DNA of 64,000 nt, from assembly GCF_001429065.1 (NCBI RefSeq), contig NZ_LMIB01000015.1, forward strand, positions 272,905 to 336,904. The letters run 5' to 3'. The translations under genes were made by a program, and so were the position numbers. Source of the DNA: Sphingomonas sp. Root710 (GTDB lineage: Bacteria > Pseudomonadota > Alphaproteobacteria > Sphingomonadales > Sphingomonadaceae). This document shows positions 25,288 to 34,627 of the stretch, piece after piece. Numbering within the stretch: position 1 is the first letter of the stretch; every line of letters starts with the position of its first letter. Under the pieces are notes generated by a model. That model ran no database searches. It was not told where the DNA came from and saw only the letters and a program-made list of their open reading frames with translations.

Positions 25288-26259
25288 ATGAGCGAAGCGA
25301 AAGAAGCGCCGACCGATCTTGACCAGTTCGGAATTTTGACCGGGTTCGGCTCGGTCAGCAATGCGCCGGGGCTGCCCGCCGGGTTCGGCGATGTCTTCCA
25401 GAGCTACGCCGTTCCCACCAACGGGATAAAGCTGCACGCGGTGATCGGTGGGTCGGGACCACCGTTGCTGCTGCTCGCCGGATGGCCGCAAAACTGGTTC
25501 GCCTGGCGCTATCTGATGCCGGTGCTGGCGGAGGACTTTACCGTCATCGCCGTCGATCCGCGGGGCGCTGGTCTCTCCGACAAGCCCGATGGCGGCTATG
25601 ACAGCGACGGCCAGGCCGCCGACATGCTCGCGCTGATGGACAGCCTGGGCCATCAGCGCTTTGCCATGGTCGGCCACGATATCGGCATGTGGACCGGATA
25701 CTCGATGGCTGCCGACCGGCCCGACCGTGTCGCCCGCATCGCGATGGGCGAGGCGCTGATCCCCGGTCTCTCGCCCTCGCCCCCGCTGATCCCCGATGGC
25801 CGCTGGCTCAGCGACTTGCTCTGGCATCACAATTTCAACCGCGCGATCGGCATCAACGAGGCGATGGTGCGCGGGCGCGAGCGGCTCTATTTCGGCCATC
25901 AGTTCGCGACCAAGGCTGGCAAGACCGATGGCGTCGCACCCTATGCGCAGGACCTTTACATCCGCCAGCTCGAAGACCCCCGCGCGCTGTGGGCCAGCTT
26001 CGAATATTATCGCGCGCTCGACGACTCGATCGCGCAGCACCGCCGCCGCAAGGACGCGGGCAAGCTCGTGCTTCCCGTCCTCACCTATGCCGGGGCGCTG
26101 TGCTGCGGCGAGATGATCGAGGGCGAGATAGGCCCCATCGCCGGCGATGAATACCGCGCTATCGTCATCCCCGACTGCGGCCATTACCCCGCCGAGGAAA
26201 AGCCCGACGACCTCCTCGCCGCGCTCCAGCCCTTCCTAGCGCCTTATGCCAAGGGCTAA
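25288..26259 (+). CDS. Alpha/beta hydrolase, epoxide hydrolase-like
   Basis: A 323-residue alpha/beta-hydrolase fold protein. LLLLAGWPQNWFAWR is the oxyanion region, VDPRGAGLSDKPDGGYDS follows, and the nucleophile elbow VGHDIGMWTGYSM carries Asp rather than Ser, as in epoxide hydrolases and dehalogenases. The late IPDCGHYPAEEKPDD supplies His. ATG 25288 has AAAGGG 5-6 bases upstream. It is divergent from P450-1 and its stop overlaps that of P450-2 by 4 bp, so it probably opens an epoxide made by a neighbouring P450. Confidence 0.87.
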   Translation: MSEAKEAPTDLDQFGILTGFGSVSNAPGLPAGFGDVFQSYAVPTNGIKLHAVIGGSGPPLLLLAGWPQNWFAWRYLMPVLAEDFTVIAVDPRGAGLSDKPDGGYDSDGQAADMLALMDSLGHQRFAMVGHDIGMWTGYSMAADRPDRVARIAMGEALIPGLSPSPPLIPDGRWLSDLLWHHNFNRAIGINEAMVRGRERLYFGHQFATKAGKTDGVAPYAQDLYIRQLEDPRALWASFEYYRALDDSIAQHRRRKDAGKLVLPVLTYAGALCCGEMIEGEIGPIAGDEYRAIVIPDCGHYPAEEKPDDLLAALQPFLAPYAKG

Positions 26260-27440
26260 GCCCTCGGCACAAACCGCAGTGGCATCTGATCGACCATCAG
26301 GCGCGGCCAGCCGGTCCGCCTGATCGGCCCCGCCACCGAGAAATTCTCGGTCCGCGCCAGCAACTCCTCGGTTACCACGCGCATATCCATGCGGGCGAGC
26401 GACGCGCCGACGCACTGGTGGATGCCGCGCCCGAAGGCGAAGTGGCTCTTGCTCGTCCGATCGATGTCGAACTTGCCCGGATCGGTCCAGCGCGCCGGAT
26501 CGACATTGGCGGCACCCCAGTGGAGCAGCAGATAGTCGCCGCGCTTGATCGCCTGCCCTTCGACCTCGCTGTCCTCGACACAGCGGCGCGCCATCGCCTG
26601 CTGCGGGGTGTGGAGGCGCAGGCTTTCCTCGATCGCGTCGGGGATGCGCGACGGATCGGCGCGCAGCAGCGCCTGGAGCGGCTGGTCCTTGGCAAGCTGC
26701 AGGATGAAGCTGCTCAACGCGCCCGAAGTGGTGTGATGGCCGCCGAGCATCAGCGACATGAACAGGCCGATCACCGTGGCATCGTCGAGCGGCTTACCGT
26801 CGATCTCCGCCGTCGCGATCCCGCTCACCACATCGTCGCCCGGATTGGCGCGGCGATCAGCGACGAGCTTACCCATATAGGGCAGGAACGCGCCCAGCAT
26901 CGCCATCGGGATCGGCTCTTCGTTCGATTTGAGCAGGCCGCTGGCATTCTGGCGGTCCATGTCGGTCGCCCATTCCCAGTGGAAATGCCAATCCTCGTCG
27001 GGCACCGCCATCAGCTTGCACAGCAGCCGGATCGGGAAGGGGAAGGCAATCGCGGCCGAGAAATCGGCATCGCCCTTGGCTATCATCGCATCGATCATCT
27101 CGATCGCGATCGGGCGGACACCTGCCTCCAGCTCACGAATGCGCGACGGCGCGAAATAGGGATTGAGCAGCCGGCGGATCGCGCCATGCTCGGGTGGATC
27201 GGCCTGCAGAGGCAGGACCCGCGCACCCGATATCGCGGTGTGGCTGCTGAACACGCTGGCATTGGTCGCCACCGCCTGGACGCCTTCATGGCTGAACACG
27301 CCCCAGAAACCGTCGCCCGAATCCTTCTCGATCCGCGCGACCGGCGAGCGGGTAAGAACCTCTTCATAGGCGGACAGCGTGGTGTCGGTGCGATCGGCCT
27401 CCAGATCCTTCCAGACCGTCCGATAATCCCATTCCATCAT
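26256..27440 (-). CDS. Cytochrome P450 (second of three)
   Basis: A 394-residue soluble P450. DPPEHGAIRR lies in the C-helix, E272-x-x-R275 in IEESLRLH, and Cys343 in [18 protein letters not shown]. The I-helix reads MLGGHHTTSGAL (residues 231-242): the conserved acid is His while the Thr is kept. It is close in sequence to P450-3 (34628-35806), sharing [13 protein letters not shown] and [11 protein letters not shown], which suggests a duplication. Start ATG 27440 with GGAGAG upstream; an immediately following ATG is equally possible. A tetR gene lies upstream on the same strand. Confidence 0.92.
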   Translation of the reverse strand: MMEWDYRTVWKDLEADRTDTTLSAYEEVLTRSPVARIEKDSGDGFWGVFSHEGVQAVATNASVFSSHTAISGARVLPLQADPPEHGAIRRLLNPYFAPSRIRELEAGVRPIAIEMIDAMIAKGDADFSAAIAFPFPIRLLCKLMAVPDEDWHFHWEWATDMDRQNASGLLKSNEEPIPMAMLGAFLPYMGKLVADRRANPGDDVVSGIATAEIDGKPLDDATVIGLFMSLMLGGHHTTSGALSSFILQLAKDQPLQALLRADPSRIPDAIEESLRLHTPQQAMARRCVEDSEVEGQAIKRGDYLLLHWGAANVDPARWTDPGKFDIDRTSKSHFAFGRGIHQCVGASLARMDMRVVTEELLARTENFSVAGPIRRTGWPRLMVDQMPLRFVPRA

Positions 27441-27533
27441 ACACTCTCCACCAAAGCGGGCCGCGCGACTGCAGCCTGCGATATCAGTGAAAACTGTATC
27501 CAGAACATTATTCAAGTCAAGAAGTTATAAGAC

Positions 27534-27543
27534 TATCACTTAT
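27534..27543. promoter_or_regulatory. TATCACTTAT half-site upstream of P450-2
   Basis: TATCACTTAT at 27534-27543 overlaps the stop of the second tetR gene and lies about 95 bp before the P450-2 start. It matches the arm of the operator-like repeat at 32117-32147. ATAAG at 27527 to CTTAT at 27543 also makes a short inverted repeat. Confidence 0.4.
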
Positions 27544-28168
27544 GGGGTGCGAGGCCGTGAATGATCAGTTCGAACATCGCGTCGAAATGCTCGACGGGGT
27601 GATAGCCGGGCTCGAAATGATGGCGGTGGAGCAGGCCCGGGATCAGCCCCATGAACATCATCGTGGCGATGTCGACATCGACATCGGCACGGATCTCCCC
27701 CGCCTCGGCCGCCTCCACCACCAGCTCGTGGACGACCCGCCGTACCCCATGGAAGCGGGAGGCCAGCATCTCGGCGAACTGGCCATCGCTCTGCGGCCCT
27801 TCGCGATAGAACAGCAGGGCGGTCATCGCCGGAATCTCTTCGACCAGTTCGAGGTTGGCGCGCAGGGTGCGCTGCAACCGCTCCAGCGCGGTGCCCGGTT
27901 CCTTGCTTGCGGCGGCCAGCGCGGGAAAAACCCGCTCGCCGACCTCGTTCATCGCGGCGATCCAGATATCGGCCTTGGTCGGGAAATGCTTGAACAGAGC
28001 GGCCTGGCTCAGGCCCACACGCTTGGCGATCGAGACCGTCGTCACCCCCTCGACGCCCAGTTCGTGCAGCAGTTCGAGCAGCGCGGCCACCACCTGGGCG
28101 CGCCGTACCCCGCCCGCCTGGCGCGGACGACGCGTAGCCTTTTTGATCGGCGCGGTTTCGGCTGTCAT
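27536..28168 (-). CDS. TetR-family transcriptional regulator
   Basis: A 210-residue regulator. A basic N-terminal tail (KKATRRPRQAGGVRRAQ) precedes the helix-turn-helix GVEGVTTVSIAKRVGLSQAALFKHFPTKADIW; the rest is a ligand-binding helical domain with PGLLHRHHFEPGYHP near the end. It lies between P450-2 and the MFS gene, in the same direction as both, and is the natural candidate to bind the TATCACTTA sites scattered over this cluster. Its effector is unknown. Confidence 0.88.
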   Translation of the reverse strand: MTAETAPIKKATRRPRQAGGVRRAQVVAALLELLHELGVEGVTTVSIAKRVGLSQAALFKHFPTKADIWIAAMNEVGERVFPALAAASKEPGTALERLQRTLRANLELVEEIPAMTALLFYREGPQSDGQFAEMLASRFHGVRRVVHELVVEAAEAGEIRADVDVDIATMMFMGLIPGLLHRHHFEPGYHPVEHFDAMFELIIHGLAPHK

Positions 28169-28234
28169 CGTCCCCCAGCAGGTTGTCGCGGGCCCGGCCG
28201 CGCAGATGATCGATAGAGGCTTTCGATCATCGGC

Positions 28235-29683
28235 TCAATCGGTGCGGCGCAGAAGCGCCGCGCCCGCGTCGCGCGGCAGTCGCCACAGGTCGATCAGACC
28301 CAGCATCCCGACCAGCGCGGTCGCGACGAAGGCGAAGCGGAAATCCCCGATCATCGGCGGCTCACCGGCCCGCCCGCCCAGCCACACGCTCAGATTCAGC
28401 AGGCTCGCACCAAGCAGGACGCCGAGCCCCAGGCCCAGCTGGATCATCATGCTCGACAGGCTGTTCGCGTCGGCCTGCTGTTCGGGCGGCACATCGGCGA
28501 ACTGGATCGCGGTCAGGCTGGTAAATTGCATCGAACGGAACGCACCCCCGGCGAACAGCACGACCGCGATCAGCCAATGAGGCGCCGCCGGGCTCAGCGT
28601 AGCGCAGGCGGCAATCGCCAGCGCGGCGAGCACACCGTTCAGCGTCATCACTCGCCAGAAGCCGAAGCGCTTGAGGACCGGCGTCGTAACCGTCTTCATC
28701 GCCAGGTTGCCCGCAAACATGAACAGCACCAACCCGCCCGCGGTGACCGGATCGGCATAGAAACCCACCTGGAACAGCAATGGCAGCAGCAGCGGCATCG
28801 CGCCGATCGCCATGCGCTGCAGCGTGCCGCCATAGACGATCACCGCGAAGGTCCGTACCTTGAGCGGACGCAGATCGATCAGCGGGTGGGGATGCCGCAT
28901 GAAATGACGGATGCTGAGTGCGCCCAGCGCCAGCCCGCCTAGGGTTACGGCCAGCGCGATTCCGCCGTCCTGATGACCATTGCCTAGCGCATCGATGCCG
29001 AAGACGATCAGCATCAGCGCCGCGGTGCTAAGCAGGAAGCCCAGCATGTCGAGCGGCCTATGGCGCGGCTCGCCCAGCTTCGCGGGGACGATCGCCAGCG
29101 CCAGCGCGACCGCCGCGATGCCCAGCGGGATGTTGATGATGAAGATCCAGTGCCAGGACAGATATTCGACGATCAGGCCGCCCAGCGGCGGGCCCAATAC
29201 CGGCGCGATCAGGCCGGGCCAGACGATCGTCCCCATCGCCCGGATCAGATCGCCCTTGCCCGCCATGCGCAGCACGATCAGCCGGCCGACCGGCACCATC
29301 GCCGCTCCCGCCATGCCCTGCAGCAGTCGCGATGCGGTGAACGCCCAGAGGCTCGTGCTCGACGCGCAGAGCAGCGAAGCGAAGGTGAACAGTCCGATCG
29401 CGCTGGCGAACACCGTCCGCGCGCCGAAGCGGTTGGCGAGCCAGCCGCCGATCGGGATGAAGGCGGCGAGCGCCAGCAGATAGGCAGTCATGCCCAGGTT
29501 GAGCGCGACCGGCCCGACCCCGAAGCTGTGCGCCATCTGTGGCAGCGCGGTGGCGATGATCGTGCCGTCGAGCATCTCCATGAAGAAGGTGCCGGCAACA
29601 AGAAAGGTGGCGGCCCGCGCGGTAGACCGCGCCGGAGCCGCCACAGTGGAGGAAGCATTGTCGGGTCCGGCGGCGTCAGGCAT
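28235..29683 (-). CDS. MFS drug-resistance-type transporter (DHA2/EmrB-like)
   Basis: A 482-residue inner-membrane transporter with about 14 hydrophobic helices. The N-terminal MEMLDGTIIATALPQMA, the A-loop GGWLANRFGARTVF, and GLIAPVLGPPLGGLIVEYLSWHWIF (motif C plus the LSWRWIF signature) place it in DHA2. It would expel a small molecule using the proton gradient. It is 20 bp downstream of the TonB receptor gene and upstream of tetR, so it probably moves the same substrate or its products. Confidence 0.92.
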   Translation of the reverse strand: MPDAAGPDNASSTVAAPARSTARAATFLVAGTFFMEMLDGTIIATALPQMAHSFGVGPVALNLGMTAYLLALAAFIPIGGWLANRFGARTVFASAIGLFTFASLLCASSTSLWAFTASRLLQGMAGAAMVPVGRLIVLRMAGKGDLIRAMGTIVWPGLIAPVLGPPLGGLIVEYLSWHWIFIINIPLGIAAVALALAIVPAKLGEPRHRPLDMLGFLLSTAALMLIVFGIDALGNGHQDGGIALAVTLGGLALGALSIRHFMRHPHPLIDLRPLKVRTFAVIVYGGTLQRMAIGAMPLLLPLLFQVGFYADPVTAGGLVLFMFAGNLAMKTVTTPVLKRFGFWRVMTLNGVLAALAIAACATLSPAAPHWLIAVVLFAGGAFRSMQFTSLTAIQFADVPPEQQADANSLSSMMIQLGLGLGVLLGASLLNLSVWLGGRAGEPPMIGDFRFAFVATALVGMLGLIDLWRLPRDAGAALLRRTD

Positions 29684-29703
29684 GCGCCGCCGGATATTGG
29701 CCG

Positions 29704-32037
29704 TTACCGAAGATCAAAGCCGAACCGGAGGCCGATCTGCCGCCCACGCGACCGGAAGCCGCTGAGCGCCGCGCCGAGCCCCGGGGCGGGCGTGCCATAG
29801 TCGAGCAGCTTCTTGTCGGTGAGGTTGCGGGCGAACAGCGCCGCGTTCCATCGGCCGTCCTCCGCCTTGACGCCAAAATGCGCGTCGAGCTGCGCATAGC
29901 CCTTCTGCTCCTGCAAGGGTTCGTTATTGGTCGACGCGTTGTAGTGCGACCGCGCGAACAATGCGAAGCCGCTGGTGACGATCAGATCGTCGGTGACCGG
30001 CCGCTCATAGTCGACGGTAACCGTCCCGGTCCACTTCGACGAAAATTGCGTCGGGGCGCCCGAAAGATCCTGCGAACAGCCCGCCTCGCCGCCATTGGCG
30101 ATCTTCTGCGCGACGGTGCAGGGCTGGCCCGGATAATCGAGGTAGCGCGCCTTGAGATAGGCCGCCGACACGCCGATGCGCAGGCCTTCGACCGGCGCAT
30201 AGTTCACCTCCGCCTCGACCCCCTTGGTGCGCGCCTTGCCGACATTGGTGACGACGAAGCTGGCGACCTGGAAGGACGACGCCTGGAGGTCGGTGAAGGT
30301 CGTGTAGAAGGCCGACACCGCATAATCGAAGCGGTTGTCCTCGGTCACGCCCTTGAAACCGATCTCGAAGGACTCGGCCTCTTCCGGCTTGAAGCGGGCG
30401 CCTGCCGGGGTCGGCCCCGGCGGGGTGCCGGTGTAGAAATAGTCGATGCCGCCGGCCTTCTCGCCCTTCACATATTTGGCATAGACCTGGTTGCGCGGGG
30501 CGAGCTTGTACTGCAGCACGACCTGCGGCTGGAAGGCGCTGTCGCGCGCCTTGATCCCGGTATAGCTGTGCGGGGGCACGCCGTTGCCGAAGATGAACAG
30601 CCCGTCGAAGGCGGGATTGGGCGACAGCGCACCGACCCCCGTCTTGAAGGTCTTGCCGGGCACGACATTGCCCGCGACCAGCGACTGATCGGCATTCTTG
30701 CGGACCGATGTATAGCGTCCGCCCATCTCAATGCTCAGTTCGTCGGTCAGGTGATAGGTGACGTCGCCGAACAGCGAGTAGCTGTTGGCCGTCTGGTCGA
30801 ACAGCCCGTTGAGCGCGAAAGGCGGCAGCACGAGGCCCGGCGGCAGGGTCGGCGTCAGGTTGAAGTCGATCGCACTGGCGACCTTGAAGGTGTCGTGCTG
30901 ATAATAGCCGCCCAGCGTCAGGTCGACCTTGCCGAAGCTGCCCGAATAGCGAAGCTCCTCGCTCAACTGCTTGTAGCGATAATGGAGATAGGCGTTGAGC
31001 ACCGGCACCGGTGCCGGGGACGGCGTCGAATTGGCGAACTCCAGATCCCGATAGGCGGTGGTCGAACTCAGCGTACCGCCCGCCACGTCATAGGCGATGT
31101 CGCCCTGCCAGGTCATGCTGTTCACGGCGTTGAACGCCTTGGCGAAGAAGGGCGCACGGTTGTTGTCGGCGGTGATGCGTCCGTCGAGCTTTGTGTCGGG
31201 CAACGGCAGGAAGCTGAAGATCGACGGGCTCATCACCTCGCCGCCATTCCCATGGTCGCGCAGGTGATGATATTCGGCCTTCAACGTCACGCGAAGATCG
31301 TCGGCGGGCTTGAACAATACCGTCGCGCGGCCCGCGTAATTCTCGGTGGTGGGACCATATTTGCCGGTCAGCATGTTATACACCTCGCCCCGGCTGAGAT
31401 CCTGATAGAGGCCCGCGAGGCGGACACTGACCTTGTCGTTGACCGGTGCCGTCACCCCGCCCTGCACGACCAGCTCGTTGTTGGCGAAGTCATAGGCGGC
31501 CGATCCGTTGGCCGTAAAGCTGTTGCCGGGCTTGCGGCTGGTGATGTTCAGCGCGCCCGCGGTCGAGCTGTTGCCGTAGAGCAGCACCTGCGGTCCTTTC
31601 AGCACCTCGACCCGCTCGACGTCGAACAGCGGCAGGCGGACGTCCTGGTCGCGGCCGTAGGAGACATTGTCGATGAACTTGCCGACCGCCTGGTCGAACG
31701 AGATGCTGTTGCCGGTGCCGAAGCCGCGGATCAGCGCGAAGGGCAGGTTTGCGCCGCTCGATACGGTCAGGTTCGGCACGCGGACGGCGAGATCGACGAC
31801 CTGGGTGATCTTCGCCTCGGTCAGCTTCGCGCCGCCGATCGCGCTGATCGATACCGGCACGTCACGCAGATTCTCAGTGCGCTTGCGGGCGGTGACGACG
31901 ATTTCCTCGAGGCCCGAAGACGCGCCCTCGTCGGCGGCAGCCGCCACATTGTCCTGCGCCTGCGCGATGCCGGGCGCGGTCAAGGCGATGAACGCGATAC
32001 CGGCCACCAGTCCGGCTCGATGAATGGATTTGCGCAT
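29704..32037 (-). CDS. TonB-dependent outer-membrane receptor
   Basis: A 777-residue receptor. The signal peptide (MRKSIHRAGLVAGIAFIALT, cut near AQAQDN) is followed by a TonB-box-like EEIVVTARKR, the plug (about 45-160) with SVSI-type DVPVSISAIGG, GFGTGNSISFDQAVG and VERVEVLKGPQVLLYGNSS, and a beta-barrel running to the C-terminus GLRFGFDLR. Such receptors in sphingomonads take up bulky nutrients including aromatics, terpenoids or siderophores. GGGGAGGA precedes ATG 32037 by 6 bases; an earlier in-frame start at 32097 would bury the signal peptide. A 31-bp inverted repeat lies upstream at 32117-32147. Confidence 0.93.
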   Translation of the reverse strand: MRKSIHRAGLVAGIAFIALTAPGIAQAQDNVAAAADEGASSGLEEIVVTARKRTENLRDVPVSISAIGGAKLTEAKITQVVDLAVRVPNLTVSSGANLPFALIRGFGTGNSISFDQAVGKFIDNVSYGRDQDVRLPLFDVERVEVLKGPQVLLYGNSSTAGALNITSRKPGNSFTANGSAAYDFANNELVVQGGVTAPVNDKVSVRLAGLYQDLSRGEVYNMLTGKYGPTTENYAGRATVLFKPADDLRVTLKAEYHHLRDHGNGGEVMSPSIFSFLPLPDTKLDGRITADNNRAPFFAKAFNAVNSMTWQGDIAYDVAGGTLSSTTAYRDLEFANSTPSPAPVPVLNAYLHYRYKQLSEELRYSGSFGKVDLTLGGYYQHDTFKVASAIDFNLTPTLPPGLVLPPFALNGLFDQTANSYSLFGDVTYHLTDELSIEMGGRYTSVRKNADQSLVAGNVVPGKTFKTGVGALSPNPAFDGLFIFGNGVPPHSYTGIKARDSAFQPQVVLQYKLAPRNQVYAKYVKGEKAGGIDYFYTGTPPGPTPAGARFKPEEAESFEIGFKGVTEDNRFDYAVSAFYTTFTDLQASSFQVASFVVTNVGKARTKGVEAEVNYAPVEGLRIGVSAAYLKARYLDYPGQPCTVAQKIANGGEAGCSQDLSGAPTQFSSKWTGTVTVDYERPVTDDLIVTSGFALFARSHYNASTNNEPLQEQKGYAQLDAHFGVKAEDGRWNAALFARNLTDKKLLDYGTPAPGLGAALSGFRSRGRQIGLRFGFDLR

Positions 32038-32116
32038 AGATGTCCTCCCCGTGGCTGTCTCGCCGGTTGGGCGACCGCGCCCGAGCGCGGCCGACACTCG
32101 ATCTTGGTGATCGTAG

Positions 32117-32147
32117 TATCACTTATGTGTATACAGATTAAGTGATA
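32117..32147. promoter_or_regulatory. Operator-like inverted repeat upstream of the TonB receptor gene
   Basis: Perfect 9-bp arms TATCACTTA (32117-32125) and TAAGTGATA (32139-32147) flank a 13-nt spacer holding TGTATACA at 32128-32135. On the minus strand TTGACC stands just before the first arm, so a bound regulator would cover the promoter of the receptor gene. This is the most complete copy of an element found in several intergenic gaps here. Confidence 0.65.
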
Positions 32148-32178
32148 GGTCAAGCACCAAGACGTGCGGACGCGACGT

Positions 32179-33330
32179 TCAGCGCAAAATTCGGAAAGTC
32201 TTCCGAACCTCGTCGATGAAGAACTCCGGCTGTTCGAGCGCGGCGAAATGGCCGCCGAGCGGCGGGCGCCCATAATGGATCAGGCGGCTGAACCGGCGCT
32301 CCATCCAACGCCGCGAATTGCGGATAATCTCGCCGGGAAAGCAGCTATAGCCGGTCGGTAGCGCGATCGGCGGCAGGTTGGCGGACGGCATGCCCATCTG
32401 CTGCAATTCCCAATAAATCCGCGCCGACGAGGCCGCCGCATTGGGCAGCCAGTAGAACATGATATCGTCGAGCAGCTCGTCGCGGCTGATCACCGCGAAC
32501 AGGTCGCCGTCATGATCGACGGCCTCCTGGACCTGTGAATAGATCCACGCCGCCTGTCCCGCGGGCGAATCGGCCAGCGCATAGCCGATCATCTGCGGGC
32601 GCGTACCCTGCACCGCCGCATATGCGGACATGTCGCGGAAATAATGGGCAGTCCGCTCCAGGAAGCCGCGCTCCTCCTCGTCCGCCTCGGCTACTTCCTC
32701 GGGGGTCGGCTGAAAGAAGGACAGGTTGAGGTGGATACCGATGCAACCCGGCAATTCCATGCGGGCGATCGTCTCGACCACCGCGCTGCCCAGGTCGCCG
32801 CCCTGCGCGAACCAGCGATCATAGCCCAGCCGCGTCATCAGCGTCACCCAGGCGGCGGCGATGCGCGGGAAGCTCCATCCGGTCGCGGACGGCTTGTCCG
32901 AAAAGCCGAAGCCCGGCATCGACGGTATCACCAGATCGAACGCATCCTCGGCCTTGCCGCCATGCGCGACGGGGTCAGTCAGCGGCCCGATCAGCTTGCG
33001 AAATTCGAGGATCGATCCGGGCCAGCCATGGCAGAGCAGCAGCGGCATCGCATTGGGCTCGGCCGAGCGGATGTGCAGGAAATGGATGCCCAGCCCGTCG
33101 ATCTCGGTCCGATACTGGCCAAGCCCGTTGAGCCAGCTCTCGCAGCGCCGCCAGTCATATCCGTTGCGCCAATAATCGCACAGCGCCACGAGCGCCTCGG
33201 GCGGCGGCCCCTGTCGCCAGCCATCGACCGTCGGCGCTTCGGGCATCCGCGTCGCGGCCAGCCGCTGCCGGAGATCCTCCAACTCCGCTTCGGGCACAGC
33301 GAGGCGAAAAGGCGTGATGGCGTCGGTCAT
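32179..33330 (-). CDS. Epoxide hydrolase (juvenile-hormone/microsomal type, EHN domain)
   Basis: A 383-residue protein. The EHN domain fills about residues 1-105 (PFRLAVPEAELEDLRQRLA; YDWRRCESWLNGLGQYRTEI), and the alpha/beta-hydrolase core follows: PLLLCHGWPGSILEFRKLI, PSMPGFGFSDKP, the nucleophile elbow FAQGGDLGSAVVE with Asp, and PLGGHFAALEQPEFF with the catalytic His. It hydrolyses epoxides to trans-diols. ATG 33330 has GGGAGAG about 6 bases upstream. Divergent from the metallo-beta-lactamase-fold gene. It fits a P450-epoxide hydrolase relay. Confidence 0.92.
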   Translation of the reverse strand: MTDAITPFRLAVPEAELEDLRQRLAATRMPEAPTVDGWRQGPPPEALVALCDYWRNGYDWRRCESWLNGLGQYRTEIDGLGIHFLHIRSAEPNAMPLLLCHGWPGSILEFRKLIGPLTDPVAHGGKAEDAFDLVIPSMPGFGFSDKPSATGWSFPRIAAAWVTLMTRLGYDRWFAQGGDLGSAVVETIARMELPGCIGIHLNLSFFQPTPEEVAEADEEERGFLERTAHYFRDMSAYAAVQGTRPQMIGYALADSPAGQAAWIYSQVQEAVDHDGDLFAVISRDELLDDIMFYWLPNAAASSARIYWELQQMGMPSANLPPIALPTGYSCFPGEIIRNSRRWMERRFSRLIHYGRPPLGGHFAALEQPEFFIDEVRKTFRILR

Positions 33331-33371
33331 GATCTCTCCCGGAGCGGCATCCCGCCGCATTGGCGATGGAG

Positions 33372-33531
33372 CTATTACTTATTGCGAGAAGGTGCACCCA
33401 CTTTTTACCATTCACCGTCACTCGACCTGTTGGGCGAGGCGCGCACTCGGTCATCCTTCGGCCGTCGCCGAGGGGCTGGCGCCCCGCAAGTTATAGCCTT
33501 ATTACTTTTCCCGACAAGTGCACGCACTTTG
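33372..33531. repeat. Two copies of a 30-bp element in the divergent hydrolase/MBL promoter region
   Basis: ATTACTT-N4-CGA-N-AAG-(G)TGCAC-N-CACTTT occurs at about 33374-33405 and again, one base shorter, at about 33501-33530, in the same orientation. The region between (33331-33555) has no gene and is the divergent promoter of the epoxide hydrolase and the MBL-fold gene. The ATTACTT part resembles the TATCACTT arm at other genes. Confidence 0.55.
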
Positions 33532-33555
33532 ACGACATGAGAAGAGAGGATTTCG

Positions 33556-34557
33556 ATGCGCAACATGATCTGGGCGGCATTGCTGATGCTGCTGGGCCTG
33601 ACGCCCGCCATTGCCGCCGAGCCATCGGCTGCCCGCACCGAAGTCGTCCTGCTCGGCACGGCCGGCGGCCCGCTGGTGAACATCCATCGCGCTCAGCCGT
33701 CGAGCATGCTGATCGTCAACGGGACCGCCTATCTGATCGACGCGGGCGATGGCGTGACGCGACAGCTCGCGCTCGCCGGGCGATCGTCGGCCGATGTGAA
33801 GGCGGTGTTCCTCACCCATCTCCACGCCGATCACAGCGCGGGGGTCGCCAGCTTGATCGGCTTCCGCTGGTCCTTCGCGGCGAACGGTGCGAAGCTGCCG
33901 CCGCTCGCCATCTATGGCCCTCCGGGAACCCGCGAACTGCGCGACGGCGCGCTCGCCTTCCTCGAACCCTCGACCCGCATCTTCCGCGCACAGGCGCCGG
34001 TCGCTCCGCCTATGGCCGATATCGTCACCGCGCAGGACGTCGCGCCCGGCATCATCTACAAGGACGAGAACATCATCGTCACGGCGGTGGAGAACTCGCA
34101 TTACGCCACGATGCATCTGCCTGCCGCCGGGCACGGCGCGGACCGTTCCTATTCACTCCGCTTCGAAACCCCTGACGGATCGGTGGTGTTCACCGGCGAC
34201 ACTGGGCCCGGCGAATCGCTCACCCGCCTGTCACGCGGCGCAGACCTGCTAGTCAGCGAGATCATCGACATCGACGGCATGCTGCGCTTCATCGAGCGCA
34301 GCACGAAGCTGCCCGAGCAGGCGCGCGCGCCGCTGATCGCGCATATGACCGAGGAGCATATGGCCGCCGACGCGCTCGCCCGGCTCGCCAGCGATGCGGG
34401 CGTGAAGCGCGTCCTGCTGACCCATTTCGCCGCTCCCGCCGCTTTCGCTCCGCCCCCCGGTGCGCTCTCCGCCGCCGTTCGTCGTGGCTATCGGGGGCCG
34501 GTCATCGAGGGCGCGGACCTGCTTCGCATCGCGCTCGATCCCAAGGCGACATTTTAG
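33556..34557 (+). CDS. Exported metallo-beta-lactamase-fold hydrolase
   Basis: A 333-residue protein with a signal peptide (MRNMIWAALLMLLGLTPAIA) and an MBL domain. The metal motif is THLHADHSAG (about residues 91-100), with YLIDAGDGVTRQL before it, VENSHYATMH, VVFTGDTGPGESL (bridging Asp), and LIAHMTEEHMA and LLTHFA near the end. The layout resembles RNase Z/arylsulfatase-like MBL proteins. Since it is exported, it probably hydrolyses an ester, lactone or sulfate in the periplasm. Start ATG 33556 has GAGAGG upstream. P450-3 follows 70 bp downstream. Confidence 0.87.
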   Translation: MRNMIWAALLMLLGLTPAIAAEPSAARTEVVLLGTAGGPLVNIHRAQPSSMLIVNGTAYLIDAGDGVTRQLALAGRSSADVKAVFLTHLHADHSAGVASLIGFRWSFAANGAKLPPLAIYGPPGTRELRDGALAFLEPSTRIFRAQAPVAPPMADIVTAQDVAPGIIYKDENIIVTAVENSHYATMHLPAAGHGADRSYSLRFETPDGSVVFTGDTGPGESLTRLSRGADLLVSEIIDIDGMLRFIERSTKLPEQARAPLIAHMTEEHMAADALARLASDAGVKRVLLTHFAAPAAFAPPPGALSAAVRRGYRGPVIEGADLLRIALDPKATF

Positions 34558-34573
34558 TGATAGCTTTATCACT
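34556..34573. promoter_or_regulatory. Inverted repeat AGTGATA-GCTT-TATCACT before P450-3
   Basis: Seven-bp arms at 34556-34562 and 34567-34573 with a 4-nt spacer overlap the stop codon of the MBL gene and lie about 55 bp before the P450-3 start. A further partial match, TGTGTACAGTTATT ending GTGATA, lies at 34591-34613. Both resemble the TonB-receptor operator. Confidence 0.5.
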
Positions 34574-34627
34574 TTCTCGCTGCTAAACAGTGTGTACAGT
34601 TATTCGCGTGATAATGGAGCGAGGGGT

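Noticed and set aside
29878-32145. A 755-codon plus-strand frame opposite the TonB receptor gene
   Set aside because: Antisense shadow of a convincing receptor with signal peptide, plug and barrel.
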